64,000 nucleotides of DNA, from assembly GCA_964495085.1 (NCBI GenBank), contig CAZBUK010000008.1, positions 1-64,000 on the forward strand, written 5' to 3'. Numbering within the stretch: position 1 is the stretch's first letter; each line of letters starts with the position of its first letter. A model generated the notes under the pieces. The model ran no database searches. It was not told where the DNA came from and was given only the letters and a program-made list of their open reading frames with translations. The translations under genes were made by a program, and so were the position numbers. Shown one piece after another: positions 19,646-27,286 of this stretch. Origin of the DNA: CAZBUK01 sp964495085 (lineage in GTDB: Bacteria > Bacteroidota > Ignavibacteria > T3Sed10-11).

Positions 19646-20413
19646 TTAGAAGTTATCCGAGAGGGCGCAGACCGCCGGTTTCGTGAAGTGATGACTTGTT
19701 TTACGGTGCATATCGAGGCCGATGCAGTATTTAGACACCGCCTGCCGTCTCGCTCCGAACACTCTTAAGGCGCTCCGCATCCAGAGAGGCATCGTGCCGG
19801 TGAACTTGACTTCGACGACAAATCTGCCGGGGAGACAGTTCACGAGCTTTTCTTCCGAGTAAAGTTCGTCCAGTTGCGGATAGATCGCGCTCCTCAGATT
19901 CTTATCGAACGTAATCCGCACCGAGCGGTCGAACTTACCGAAGTAAGCTTCACGCTCATACGTCACGAGCACAACCGGTCGCAGCATGGATCCATGCAGG
20001 TGGTAAAGGAATTTTCGGGCATTCTCATCCGCGTCGGCAATCCCGTTACCCGTGATGATATATTTTTGTACATTACCCGTAGCGAAGAACCGGCGGACAT
20101 GTTTAAAACGCATCGGCGCCCTGTTTTTCCAGACGGTTTGAATATTCTTTCGTTTAATTTCGAGGTAAACTTCATCCTCGTTTCCCCCGTCGTTATAGCC
20201 GCGTATCCGCAGCTTTTTTCTTATATCCACCCCCTCGATCTTTTCGGTGTAGTAACGGAGCGAGGGCGTATCGAAGTAGATGCTCCGGACGCTGTATTCC
20301 GGTATATCGGCATTCCGGGCGTGGTCATCCCGCACGATGAATGGAATAATCGAGGAACGAAGCTTGTCGAGATTCTCGTTATGTATAAGATATTTATATT
20401 CCAATCGCGGCAT
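19646..20413 (-). CDS. VTC-domain polyphosphate polymerase-like protein
   Basis: A 255-aa protein consisting of a VTC domain, a member of the CYTH-like tunnel folds. The eukaryotic VTC domain makes polyphosphate from ATP inside such a tunnel. Visible hallmarks are the N-terminal RLEYKYLI, the basic strand IRKKLRIRGY (about 85-95), the YLEIKRK strand (about 105-112) and the C-terminal KYCIGLDMHRK. No membrane segment or SPX domain is present, so it should be cytosolic or held by its DUF4956 neighbour. The ATG at 20413 has GGGGA ten bases upstream and places the family motif at the N terminus; the open frame runs further but would overlap the upstream gene. It sits between hlyD-like and DUF4956 genes. 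Confidence 0.92.
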   Translation of the reverse strand: MPRLEYKYLIHNENLDKLRSSIIPFIVRDDHARNADIPEYSVRSIYFDTPSLRYYTEKIEGVDIRKKLRIRGYNDGGNEDEVYLEIKRKNIQTVWKNRAPMRFKHVRRFFATGNVQKYIITGNGIADADENARKFLYHLHGSMLRPVVLVTYEREAYFGKFDRSVRITFDKNLRSAIYPQLDELYSEEKLVNCLPGRFVVEVKFTGTMPLWMRSALRVFGARRQAVSKYCIGLDMHRKTSHHFTKPAVCALSDNF

Positions 20414-20426
20414 CCGTCTGTTTCCC

Positions 20427-21491
20427 CTATAACAATAAACCGAATTGGCGCCGCAGATATTCTCTGACGGTAACTCTCGGAGTTTCGATAGCGCATGGAA
20501 CGACCAACCCGGGGAGATACAATGCATCCGTTCCGTTCAGAGCGGCGGTTGCGATAACCATTTGTGAACCGTTAAATCGATACACCGTACTTCCGATCGT
20601 ATGAATCTCGGCACTCACATCGCCCCGGTTCCGCGATAAACGGAAACTCACTCCCGTTCCGGGTTCGATATAGGTGCGTTGATCGAGGGGTATCGTAATG
20701 AGAAGTGCGTATCCGGAGCTATCTCCGATCCGAACCAGCGTATCCGGTGAAAACGAATGAAGTATGGTACCGGCGATCGGGGATCTCAGGATAAAATCGT
20801 CTCTTTGCCGATAGAGCGAACGCAGATCCGCCTCCATCACCTCGATCTGCGTCCGGATGTATGCTAATTGTTCGTCCCGGACTCCGGTGACAGCGGTCTC
20901 GACCTGAGATTCGGCGATGGCGATATCGAGCTCGTATAACCGCATTTGATTCTCGATCGTTTCGAATTCGGCATCAGAGATCAGACCGCGTTCATAGAGT
21001 GATCTTGCACGGCGGTACGTCGGTGTATATCCTTCGACCAATTGGCGATTATATGCCAGGCGTTGACGTGCCTCCTTAACGACGGCTTCTTTCTCTCCTG
21101 CGGCATAAAGATGAAAATTTGCCCGGGCGAGCTTCAGCTCTCCCTCCAGCTTTACGATCTCCCGCTCAAGATGGTGAGAATAGATGTGGCCGACGGTATC
21201 TCCGCTCTCGACCGCGTTCCCGGGTTTGATGCGTTCGTGGAGCAAGAATCGGATCGCATCCTGACGTTCGAACTGTGTTACACCAAAATTCGACGTTCGA
21301 TAGTCGAGACGATCGAACAATGTCGCCGAGAGCCGGCCGGCCTGATCTTTGCTCAGAATCCATTCCTGAACAGGCGAAATACGACCGTGTGTATGGATTT
21401 TATACGGGACTTTAACCGGAACGATCAGGATGACAGCGAGGATAGCTACCGTACCGAAAAGGAGTTTATATAGATTCGTATAACGTCTCAT
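20427..21491 (-). CDS. HlyD-family periplasmic adaptor protein
   Basis: A 354-aa membrane-fusion/adaptor protein: short cytoplasmic N terminus, one membrane helix (about 10-27), a biotinyl-lipoyl-like beta strand region, a long alpha-helical hairpin (about 115-225, KLEGELKLARANFHLYAAG to QLAYIRTQIEVMEADLRSL) and a C-terminal beta barrel starting near RSPIAGTI. Adaptors of this kind bridge inner-membrane exporters to the outer membrane. No ABC or RND partner is encoded nearby; instead it is the first gene of the operon with VTC, DUF4956 and CotH genes, 13 bases before VTC. The start is ATG 21491, just before the helix; no ribosome site is visible. Confidence 0.9.
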   Translation of the reverse strand: MRRYTNLYKLLFGTVAILAVILIVPVKVPYKIHTHGRISPVQEWILSKDQAGRLSATLFDRLDYRTSNFGVTQFERQDAIRFLLHERIKPGNAVESGDTVGHIYSHHLEREIVKLEGELKLARANFHLYAAGEKEAVVKEARQRLAYNRQLVEGYTPTYRRARSLYERGLISDAEFETIENQMRLYELDIAIAESQVETAVTGVRDEQLAYIRTQIEVMEADLRSLYRQRDDFILRSPIAGTILHSFSPDTLVRIGDSSGYALLITIPLDQRTYIEPGTGVSFRLSRNRGDVSAEIHTIGSTVYRFNGSQMVIATAALNGTDALYLPGLVVPCAIETPRVTVREYLRRQFGLLL

Positions 21492-21892
21492 GTGAGTAAT
21501 AACGCGGTACCCGAGAGTTGATTCCTCATCCCGACTGCACCGATATCGATTTGATGAGAACAGAAGGTGAAGCGATAAACCGGCTGGTTGACGGGGCGGG
21601 GGTGTGTCGCCAACCGGTACATACAATCAGTTCTCCCCTTTCGCACAAAAAGTACCAGTCCTTTTATTATGTATGTATTAAGATAGTATTAAATAAAGTT
21701 AAATTTTTTGTATTTTTCAAGATTCACGATTATCGCTCATTTGCATTGATTATTTAGCGTTTTGTTGCTACCTTTTTATTTAACTGCATATAATGCCCCG
21801 CAAGCTACTTCCCCTGCCCGAGGGGGAGATCATATTCTCCCCCGACGCGCCGTTGCCGGGAATATCTGAACACATGAAGCGGAGAGGTCCGA
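21492..21892. other. Divergent intergenic region between the polyP operon and the PAS-only gene
   Basis: No gene is seen. The middle (about 21650-21790) is strongly AT-rich and probably holds the back-to-back promoters of the minus-strand operon and the plus-strand PAS gene. The part next to the PAS gene contains the GC-rich hairpin listed separately. Confidence 0.5.
21822..21843 (+). promoter_or_regulatory. GC-rich hairpin in the leader of the PAS-only gene
   Basis: A perfect 8-bp inverted repeat, GGGGGAGA / TCTCCCCC with a 6-nt loop TCATAT, lies 49 bases before the ATG. No T run follows, so it is not a classical terminator; it could be a leader structure or an operator. Function is inferred only from symmetry and place. 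Confidence 0.45.
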
Positions 21893-23476
21893 ATGGAAAA
21901 TGAGCAACCGTCACACGAAGCATTGCTCAATGAGATACAATTGCTGAAAAAACAGCTCTCTGAGCTGAACACTGCAAGCGACTCCCCTCCGGACGTATCC
22001 GAAATTTCCGATCTCAGGATGCTCATCGATAATATCCACGATCCGATATGGTCCGTCGATTTAAACTACCGGATCCTAACGCTTAATGCTGCGTTTAAAC
22101 GGTTGTTTCGCGATGCGTTCGGTATAGACATTGGTATAAACGACAGCATGATTTCGTATATACCGATCGACAGCCAGGGACTCTGGCGCGGATATTTCGA
22201 GCGGGCATTCAGAGGTGAGAATTTCTCCGTCGAACAACAATTGAACCTTCAGGGAACGGACCGGTATTTTGAATTTTCGTTCAATCCCATACCGAACCGG
22301 AACGATGAGGTTATCGGGTTGAGTGTTACCGGAAGGGATACGACGGAAAGAAAAACAACTGAACTGAAGGTACGAGAGAGCGAAAAACGTTTTCGCTCCC
22401 TCGTTCAGAATTCGAACGATATCATTTTCGTACTCTCCGGCGACGGTACCATCAGATATATCAGTCCGTCCGTCGAACGCATTCTCGGCTATGCACCGGC
22501 AGATATTTCCGGAACGGATATATTCACCTATATTCATCCTGAGGACAGCGATAAGATGCAGAAACACTTCATCACCGATCTTGACGACCGGAACGACGGT
22601 ACGTCCTTCAGGTGCAGGTTCCGGAGACCCGACGGCGACTTTACCTATATCGAGGGTATCAGCAGCAACCATATCGAGGACGTGTATATCCGGGGGGTTG
22701 TGGTCAATGCGCGCGACTGCAGCGAACGCATCGAGGCAGAGGAGAAGCTCATGGATAACGAACGGAGATTCAGGAGCGTCGTCGAAGATCTTCCAGCAAT
22801 GATCTGCAGGTTTCTTCCCGACGGCATGCTCACCTTCGTAAACGGCATTTATTGTCACGCTTTTAAAAAAACCGCGGGTGAGTTACTCGGCTCGAACTTT
22901 CTCAATCTCATTCCGGAAAGCGAGCGCGACGGTGTGCGGGAAAAATTCCGGAGCCTCGGACCCGGAAAACCGTACATGACATACGAGCACCGTGTCCTCC
23001 TCCCATCCGGAGAAACGGGCTGGCAGCGTTGGACGGACAGGGCGATATTCAACGAGAAGGGCGAAATAATCGAATACCAATCCTTAGGCGAGGATATCAC
23101 CGAACACAAAAGCCTCGAAGAACGTCTTCGGATCCAGAGCGAAGCGATCCACGCGACCGCAAACGCAGTCATGATCACCGATACGGACGGGTCCATTCTA
23201 TGGGTGAATCCGGCCTTTACCCGACACACAGGATTCAGGGCGGAGGCGACCATAGGTAATAATCCCCGCTTCCTGAAATCAGGTGAACATGAGGAGTCAT
23301 TCTATAAAAATCTTTGGCAAACGATCCTCTCAGGCAAGGTATGGCATGGAGAAATCCGGAATAGAACTGCAGACGGGAATATCGTTTCCGACCGGACAAC
23401 GATCACACCGGTAAAGAATCACAGCGGTGAGATTACATATTTCGTCGCCATCAAAGAATTCGGAGAGGCAAGTTAA
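21893..23476 (+). CDS. PAS-only signalling protein (four PAS domains, no output domain)
   Basis: A 527-aa soluble protein with an N-terminal coiled coil (about 8-28) and four PAS domains at about 40-160, 165-290, 295-412 and 415-525, each closed by a PAC-type block (for example GLSVTGRDTTERK, GVVVNARDCSERI, YQSLGEDITEHK). The last PAS is directly followed by the stop codon; there is no histidine kinase, GGDEF, EAL or methyl-accepting domain. The next gene is convergent, so a missing kinase downstream is excluded. It may be an adaptor binding ligands and feeding PAS kinases such as those at 4.5-9.3 kb, which is inference. ATG 21893 is preceded by GGAGAGG. Confidence 0.9.
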   Translation: MENEQPSHEALLNEIQLLKKQLSELNTASDSPPDVSEISDLRMLIDNIHDPIWSVDLNYRILTLNAAFKRLFRDAFGIDIGINDSMISYIPIDSQGLWRGYFERAFRGENFSVEQQLNLQGTDRYFEFSFNPIPNRNDEVIGLSVTGRDTTERKTTELKVRESEKRFRSLVQNSNDIIFVLSGDGTIRYISPSVERILGYAPADISGTDIFTYIHPEDSDKMQKHFITDLDDRNDGTSFRCRFRRPDGDFTYIEGISSNHIEDVYIRGVVVNARDCSERIEAEEKLMDNERRFRSVVEDLPAMICRFLPDGMLTFVNGIYCHAFKKTAGELLGSNFLNLIPESERDGVREKFRSLGPGKPYMTYEHRVLLPSGETGWQRWTDRAIFNEKGEIIEYQSLGEDITEHKSLEERLRIQSEAIHATANAVMITDTDGSILWVNPAFTRHTGFRAEATIGNNPRFLKSGEHEESFYKNLWQTILSGKVWHGEIRNRTADGNIVSDRTTITPVKNHSGEITYFVAIKEFGEAS

Positions 23477-23500
23477 ATCTCAAAAATGCGTAGGTTCCGG

Positions 23501-24340
23501 TCACCGGAGCAGCATCAGCGGACGGACACCTCCGTACATACGTCCGCTCACTGATTCGGTAAAGAAGAATCGGCAGAAGTATACACCGGAAGGCCAATCG
23601 ATGATACGAAGCCGGTGCCGGTGGGTGCCGGATTCAGGCACCGTACCGGTGACGGGTCCGATAATCCGCTTTCCGGGGAGATCAAATATCTCGATCTCGA
23701 TAATTCCGGTCGCCGGGAGCTTGAATTCGAGAACCGTAAATTCATTGAACGGATTCGGGTAATTCTGGAACCCGACCGGCGAACGCCGGGTTTCGGCAGC
23801 CGTCTCCATCCGGGTAACCGAACCGATCATATACGCGGAGGGCTGCGTTACCGCCGGTACCGGTTTCAGATCGGAATCGCGCAAATCGAATCTGGCGACA
23901 TCGATCATCCCCTCTCCTTCGCCGATCCCCCTGAACCCAAGCGTACAGATGGTACCGACTCCCGTAAGAAATGCATCCGCTCCGGCCGCGGCCCTTGTCA
24001 CAGATATCCTCCCCCCGGCACTGTCGATGAGAACAAATCCGATCGATGGCCCGCCTGAAAATTCGGCCTCATTGACACTTTCCAGCGCCAGCAGCTCAGG
24101 ATCATATATCAGAACAATCTCATATCCTTTTAACGGGCGCTTCGAATCGATATGAACATCCGTTGTGAAGCGTGCACCGAGCGGCGATTCGATATAATCC
24201 GGCAGTAGAGATATCCGTGTAGTCCCTGCGTTAATCGGAGCCGTTCCGACCAGCAAACCAATCATCAGGAATAACTGCGGTTTGGATGAACTCAATCCCG
24301 CTGCACAGATTCTCAAAGCAGAATGCAAAGACGTCTGCAT
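23501..24340 (-). CDS. T9SS-exported cohesin-like protein
   Basis: A 279-aa exported protein: hydrophobic signal segment (about 20-38), a cohesin-like beta domain (about 45-180; RFTTDVHIDS, GYEIVLIYDPELL, GVGTICTLGFRG) and a C-terminal T9SS type A sorting domain (GFQNYPNPFNEFTVLEF near 189-205). Cohesin domains in cellulosomes bind dockerins; in surface proteins of this superphylum they are often generic carbohydrate or protein binders. The ATG at 24340 has AGGAG seven bases upstream; an upstream in-frame start adds an Arg-rich stretch without support. It lies downstream of the larger cohesin/dockerin-like gene on the same strand, with a hairpin between them. Confidence 0.88.
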   Translation of the reverse strand: MQTSLHSALRICAAGLSSSKPQLFLMIGLLVGTAPINAGTTRISLLPDYIESPLGARFTTDVHIDSKRPLKGYEIVLIYDPELLALESVNEAEFSGGPSIGFVLIDSAGGRISVTRAAAGADAFLTGVGTICTLGFRGIGEGEGMIDVARFDLRDSDLKPVPAVTQPSAYMIGSVTRMETAAETRRSPVGFQNYPNPFNEFTVLEFKLPATGIIEIEIFDLPGKRIIGPVTGTVPESGTHRHRLRIIDWPSGVYFCRFFFTESVSGRMYGGVRPLMLLR

Positions 24341-24430
24341 ATAATTTCTCCTGCGTCTGGCGGGCGGAAGCCTGTCGATCAACTCCGTGCCCGGGTTCGA
24401 TATTTATAATTCCGCCGGGATATAAATATA

Positions 24431-24466
24431 CCCGCGGCAGTTTGATGTCCCGCCGCGGGCGTTTTC
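24431..24466. terminator. Possible terminator between the two T9SS-cargo genes
   Basis: Perfect stem CCCGCGGC/GCCGCGGG around a 13-nt loop, followed on the plus strand by CGTTTTCT and on the minus strand by TATATTTATAT. It sits downstream of the minus-strand gene ending at 24516. The T run is better on the strand without a gene, so its direction is unclear. Confidence 0.4.
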
Positions 24467-24515
24467 TACAAACAACAGCCGGCAACTTTGTATGTAGACG
24501 AGGAGCTTTCGGATC

Positions 24516-26942
24516 TTATTTCAAGAGCATCATTCTCCTGACTTCCGTGAACTCTCCCGCACTGATTCTATACAGATACATTCCCGACGATGCCGAATGT
24601 CCGTTCGACATAACACCGTCCCATTGTACCGAATGGTAACCCGCCTGGAGCCGGTCATGCAGAAGCACCGCAACCCTTTCTCCAAGGATGGTGTATACTT
24701 CAACGGTAACCTGAACCTCGGAAGGGAGAGTGAAATTGATGCTCGTTCCCGGATTAAACGGATTAGGATAATTCTGTTCAATGCCGAATTTCTCCGGTAT
24801 TTCGGAGCGTTCCTCAGCCTGACGCTCATCTACGCTTACAGGCAGATTCATGTTCGAACTGTTGCGGACGATAACGGACTCCAGATATAACGAGGCAGCG
24901 TCAATCGGTCCATCTGCGGTTAATTCCAGATACAGGACCGGACCCGGCGTGCCGATCGGCCGTACCTCATCGCCAATGAGTGCGGCGTCGATCTGAATGA
25001 TCCCCGAACCGCTCCGCGATGCGATGAAACTCATCTCCTGCACAAGCTCGCCGGCTCCCGTCGCCCGAATAAAGGACAGATCTTCCTCCATGTATCCGAT
25101 CCGCAGAGAGATAGCACGAATATCATCGACGATTCCATGGACGCTGACAGGCACTTTGTAGGTATTCGCCTCCGCAGCCAGCGGCTCATCTATTTTGAAC
25201 TCCACCGGGCCCACAGGAAATTTCGGCAAAACTCCGTCTGCCGACAGGTGATAACCGATCGCGAAGATAATCAGATCCTCGAAATCGACGGCACCGTCGG
25301 GATCGGGAATGGCGAAGTAGCTTCCCGCGGCATTCGTGGGACCGACATCGAATTTCGTCCGGTAGTCCGTTTCCTCTCCGGTATTTTCGGGGCGCATCGA
25401 CCAATAGGAGTCGGCAAACAGCATCAGATCTCCGAAGTTTATTTTTCCGTCACCGGTCTGAGAATCTATCTCTCCGCCGCCTTCCGTGTCGTATGCGCCG
25501 AAATCACCGAGATAGAATTTAACGGTTCCCGGAATAGTCGACGCGGGAACTACTACCTTCACATCGCTCGAACTATCGTATCGGCGCAGAGATACCCCGG
25601 AGACCGAAATATCCGTATGGCCCGGACGATTGAGAAATATGCGAAGTATTGCAAGGTAGCTCTCTTCCGAAGGTACCACATTGCCGGCAAGACTCGCCGC
25701 GTTTATTCGCATCACCCCGTCACCGACGGGCGTGTGATAAAAAACGGAATTTCCCGCACCGAAGAGATTCCCCTCTTCGACCTGGAGCGAGGCAACGGTA
25801 TGGTCCCATTCGACGAAAACTTCCGCCGATAGAATTTCATCAACGCCGTCGAAGACCATATACATCGTAAAATCCGGATCGATGTACGTCCAATCGTCAT
25901 CGCCATACCGCACGATCGATCCAACTTCGGTTCCCATGCCCGCTGCCGGATAGACAATACGGAATGGTTCGGAGATGTCGGAGGGACTCCGGGAAATGTA
26001 GATCGTATAACCTTCTTCACCCGAATCTCCGTTGTCTCCGTTGTCTCCGTTATCTCCGTTGTCTCCGTTGTCTCCGTTGTCTCCGTTATCTCCGTTGTCT
26101 CCGTTATCTCCGTTGTCTCCGTTGTCTCCGTTATCTCCGTTGTCTCCGTTGTCTCCGTTATCTCCATTGTCTCCGTTGTCTCCGTTATCTCCGTTGTCTC
26201 CGTTGTCTCCGTTGTCTCCATCTGCTATCAAAAACATAATCTCTACATCGTCCAACCCGAGTGCCTGTGAATTCGATGTTGTGGAGCCGGAAGCGACAGA
26301 GTAATTCCAGGCAAGATAAAAATCCGTCCCCGGCGGGATATCGACCTCGAGCTGCTCATGTACGGCGACGACAACTCCGGGCGCTTCATCATACCCGTTA
26401 TTATCTTCGTCAGCCCCGAATGTAACGTTAAATGCCTCATCGGCATCCGTCCAGGACTCTCCATCTGCGGAATAATGGAGCTGCAGAGAATATCCGCCGG
26501 AATTGGTACCCCTGCGATATTTTTCCACAACATAAGAAATATCCAGCACGGTAATGGTTTCGGTGCCGTTGTTGCGAACGTGGAGATAGAGATTACCGCT
26601 TCGGATGGCTGAGCCTGAGGATAACCATCCGATAGACCGGTCGGCGGCAGAGGCGGGATCGCCGGCGGCGAAATTATAAATTCCGCTCAGCGTGAAATTA
26701 CCGTTGCCCTGCCGGCGTTCGGTTTCGAGAACGGCTTCGGAAAAACTCCCGACGGTCCTGACGCTTCCGTCGATTCTGTCCACCCGCCAGCCGGCCGGCA
26801 GAACAGCGATGGCATCGGTTCCGATCTCATCGAAGTTTTGGGAATATGTTTGTCCCGGTGTAAACGACACCTGGCCGGCTGCAGCCGGGGGGTATAACAG
26901 GAAAAGTACCAGGAATGCGAAAAAGTGCGTACGTGCATTCAT
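24516..26942 (-). CDS. T9SS-exported protein with Gly-Asp-Asn repeat, cohesin-like and dockerin-like domains
   Basis: An 808-aa exported protein. Signal peptide 1-23; N-terminal beta domain (about 24-238); a (Gly-Asp-Asn)n tract at 243-306; a cohesin-like domain (about 310-480); a dockerin-like segment with calcium-loop motifs TGDGKINFGDL and DPDGAVDFEDL (about 495-580); a second cohesin-like domain (about 590-715); and a T9SS type A sorting domain (EQNYPNPFNPGTS near 727, ending RRMMLLK). The acidic GDN tract and the D-x-D-G-x-(I/V) loops suggest calcium-dependent stiffening of a surface protein. ATG 26942 has AAGGAGG eight bases upstream. The presence of cohesin-like and dockerin-like parts in one chain suggests self-assembly or pairing with its 279-aa neighbour, which is inference. 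Confidence 0.92.
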   Translation of the reverse strand: MNARTHFFAFLVLFLLYPPAAAGQVSFTPGQTYSQNFDEIGTDAIAVLPAGWRVDRIDGSVRTVGSFSEAVLETERRQGNGNFTLSGIYNFAAGDPASAADRSIGWLSSGSAIRSGNLYLHVRNNGTETITVLDISYVVEKYRRGTNSGGYSLQLHYSADGESWTDADEAFNVTFGADEDNNGYDEAPGVVVAVHEQLEVDIPPGTDFYLAWNYSVASGSTTSNSQALGLDDVEIMFLIADGDNGDNGDNGDNGDNGDNGDNGDNGDNGDNGDNGDNGDNGDNGDNGDNGDNGDNGDNGDNGDNGDSGEEGYTIYISRSPSDISEPFRIVYPAAGMGTEVGSIVRYGDDDWTYIDPDFTMYMVFDGVDEILSAEVFVEWDHTVASLQVEEGNLFGAGNSVFYHTPVGDGVMRINAASLAGNVVPSEESYLAILRIFLNRPGHTDISVSGVSLRRYDSSSDVKVVVPASTIPGTVKFYLGDFGAYDTEGGGEIDSQTGDGKINFGDLMLFADSYWSMRPENTGEETDYRTKFDVGPTNAAGSYFAIPDPDGAVDFEDLIIFAIGYHLSADGVLPKFPVGPVEFKIDEPLAAEANTYKVPVSVHGIVDDIRAISLRIGYMEEDLSFIRATGAGELVQEMSFIASRSGSGIIQIDAALIGDEVRPIGTPGPVLYLELTADGPIDAASLYLESVIVRNSSNMNLPVSVDERQAEERSEIPEKFGIEQNYPNPFNPGTSINFTLPSEVQVTVEVYTILGERVAVLLHDRLQAGYHSVQWDGVMSNGHSASSGMYLYRISAGEFTEVRRMMLLK
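26026..26214 (-). repeat. 21-unit tandem repeat of 9 bases (Gly-Asp-Asn coding)
   Basis: Twenty-one uninterrupted units of TCTCCGTTG on the plus strand, read as GGA-GAC-AAC on the coding strand. Fourteen or so units end in G and the rest in A, which switches only the Asp codon between GAC and GAT; one unit (26161) has CCATTG. A partial unit follows at 26215. Unit length is a multiple of three, so gain or loss changes protein length without frameshift. Confidence 0.97.
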
Positions 26943-27286
26943 AGTAATATCCTCCTTACAAGTGGTGAATGGATGTGGGTTAATTCCGGAGAGGAACGGA
27001 ATTCGATCCTCCCAGTTGCCGGACCACGTTGTATGTAAAAGAGATTTACTATGACATCAGAAGGCAAGTACAAGCGGGAACAAGCCGGTCGGTATTGCGG
27101 CTTCTCAGAGAGTTACATCCGAAATGAATGATTGAACATACAAAAATGGTGAGGAAAGATCAAGGTATGCTCCGACGGGAGATGATAATTCATGGATAGA
27201 TAAAAATTACGATTTTATAATTTTTAACCAAAGGAAAGGAGGCCGGCAAACGGAGCCTCCGATCCTTCGGGGTGGGGTTACCGCAG
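26943..27286. other. Intergenic region upstream of the GDN-repeat gene
   Basis: No gene is seen in these 344 bases. It holds the presumed promoter of the minus-strand gene at 26942 and a possible terminator of the TonB-like gene near 27238-27260. Confidence 0.45.
27238..27260 (-). terminator. Weak terminator candidate after the TonB-like gene
   Basis: A 6-bp stem GGAGGC/GCCTCC with an 11-nt loop, 26 bases after the stop codon; on the minus strand it is followed by a pyrimidine-rich TTTCCTTT. The stem is short, so confidence is low. Confidence 0.4.

Noticed and set aside
26026..26214. CRISPR-like array
   Set aside because: The 9-base units are directly adjacent with no spacers and code for a Gly-Asp-Asn tract.
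26032..26304. Plus-strand and alternative-frame reading frames of Ser-Pro-Leu, Leu-Arg-Cys or Thr-Glu-Ile repeats
   Set aside because: They are by-products of the 9-nt repeat inside the real minus-strand gene, which has a signal peptide, domains and a ribosome site.
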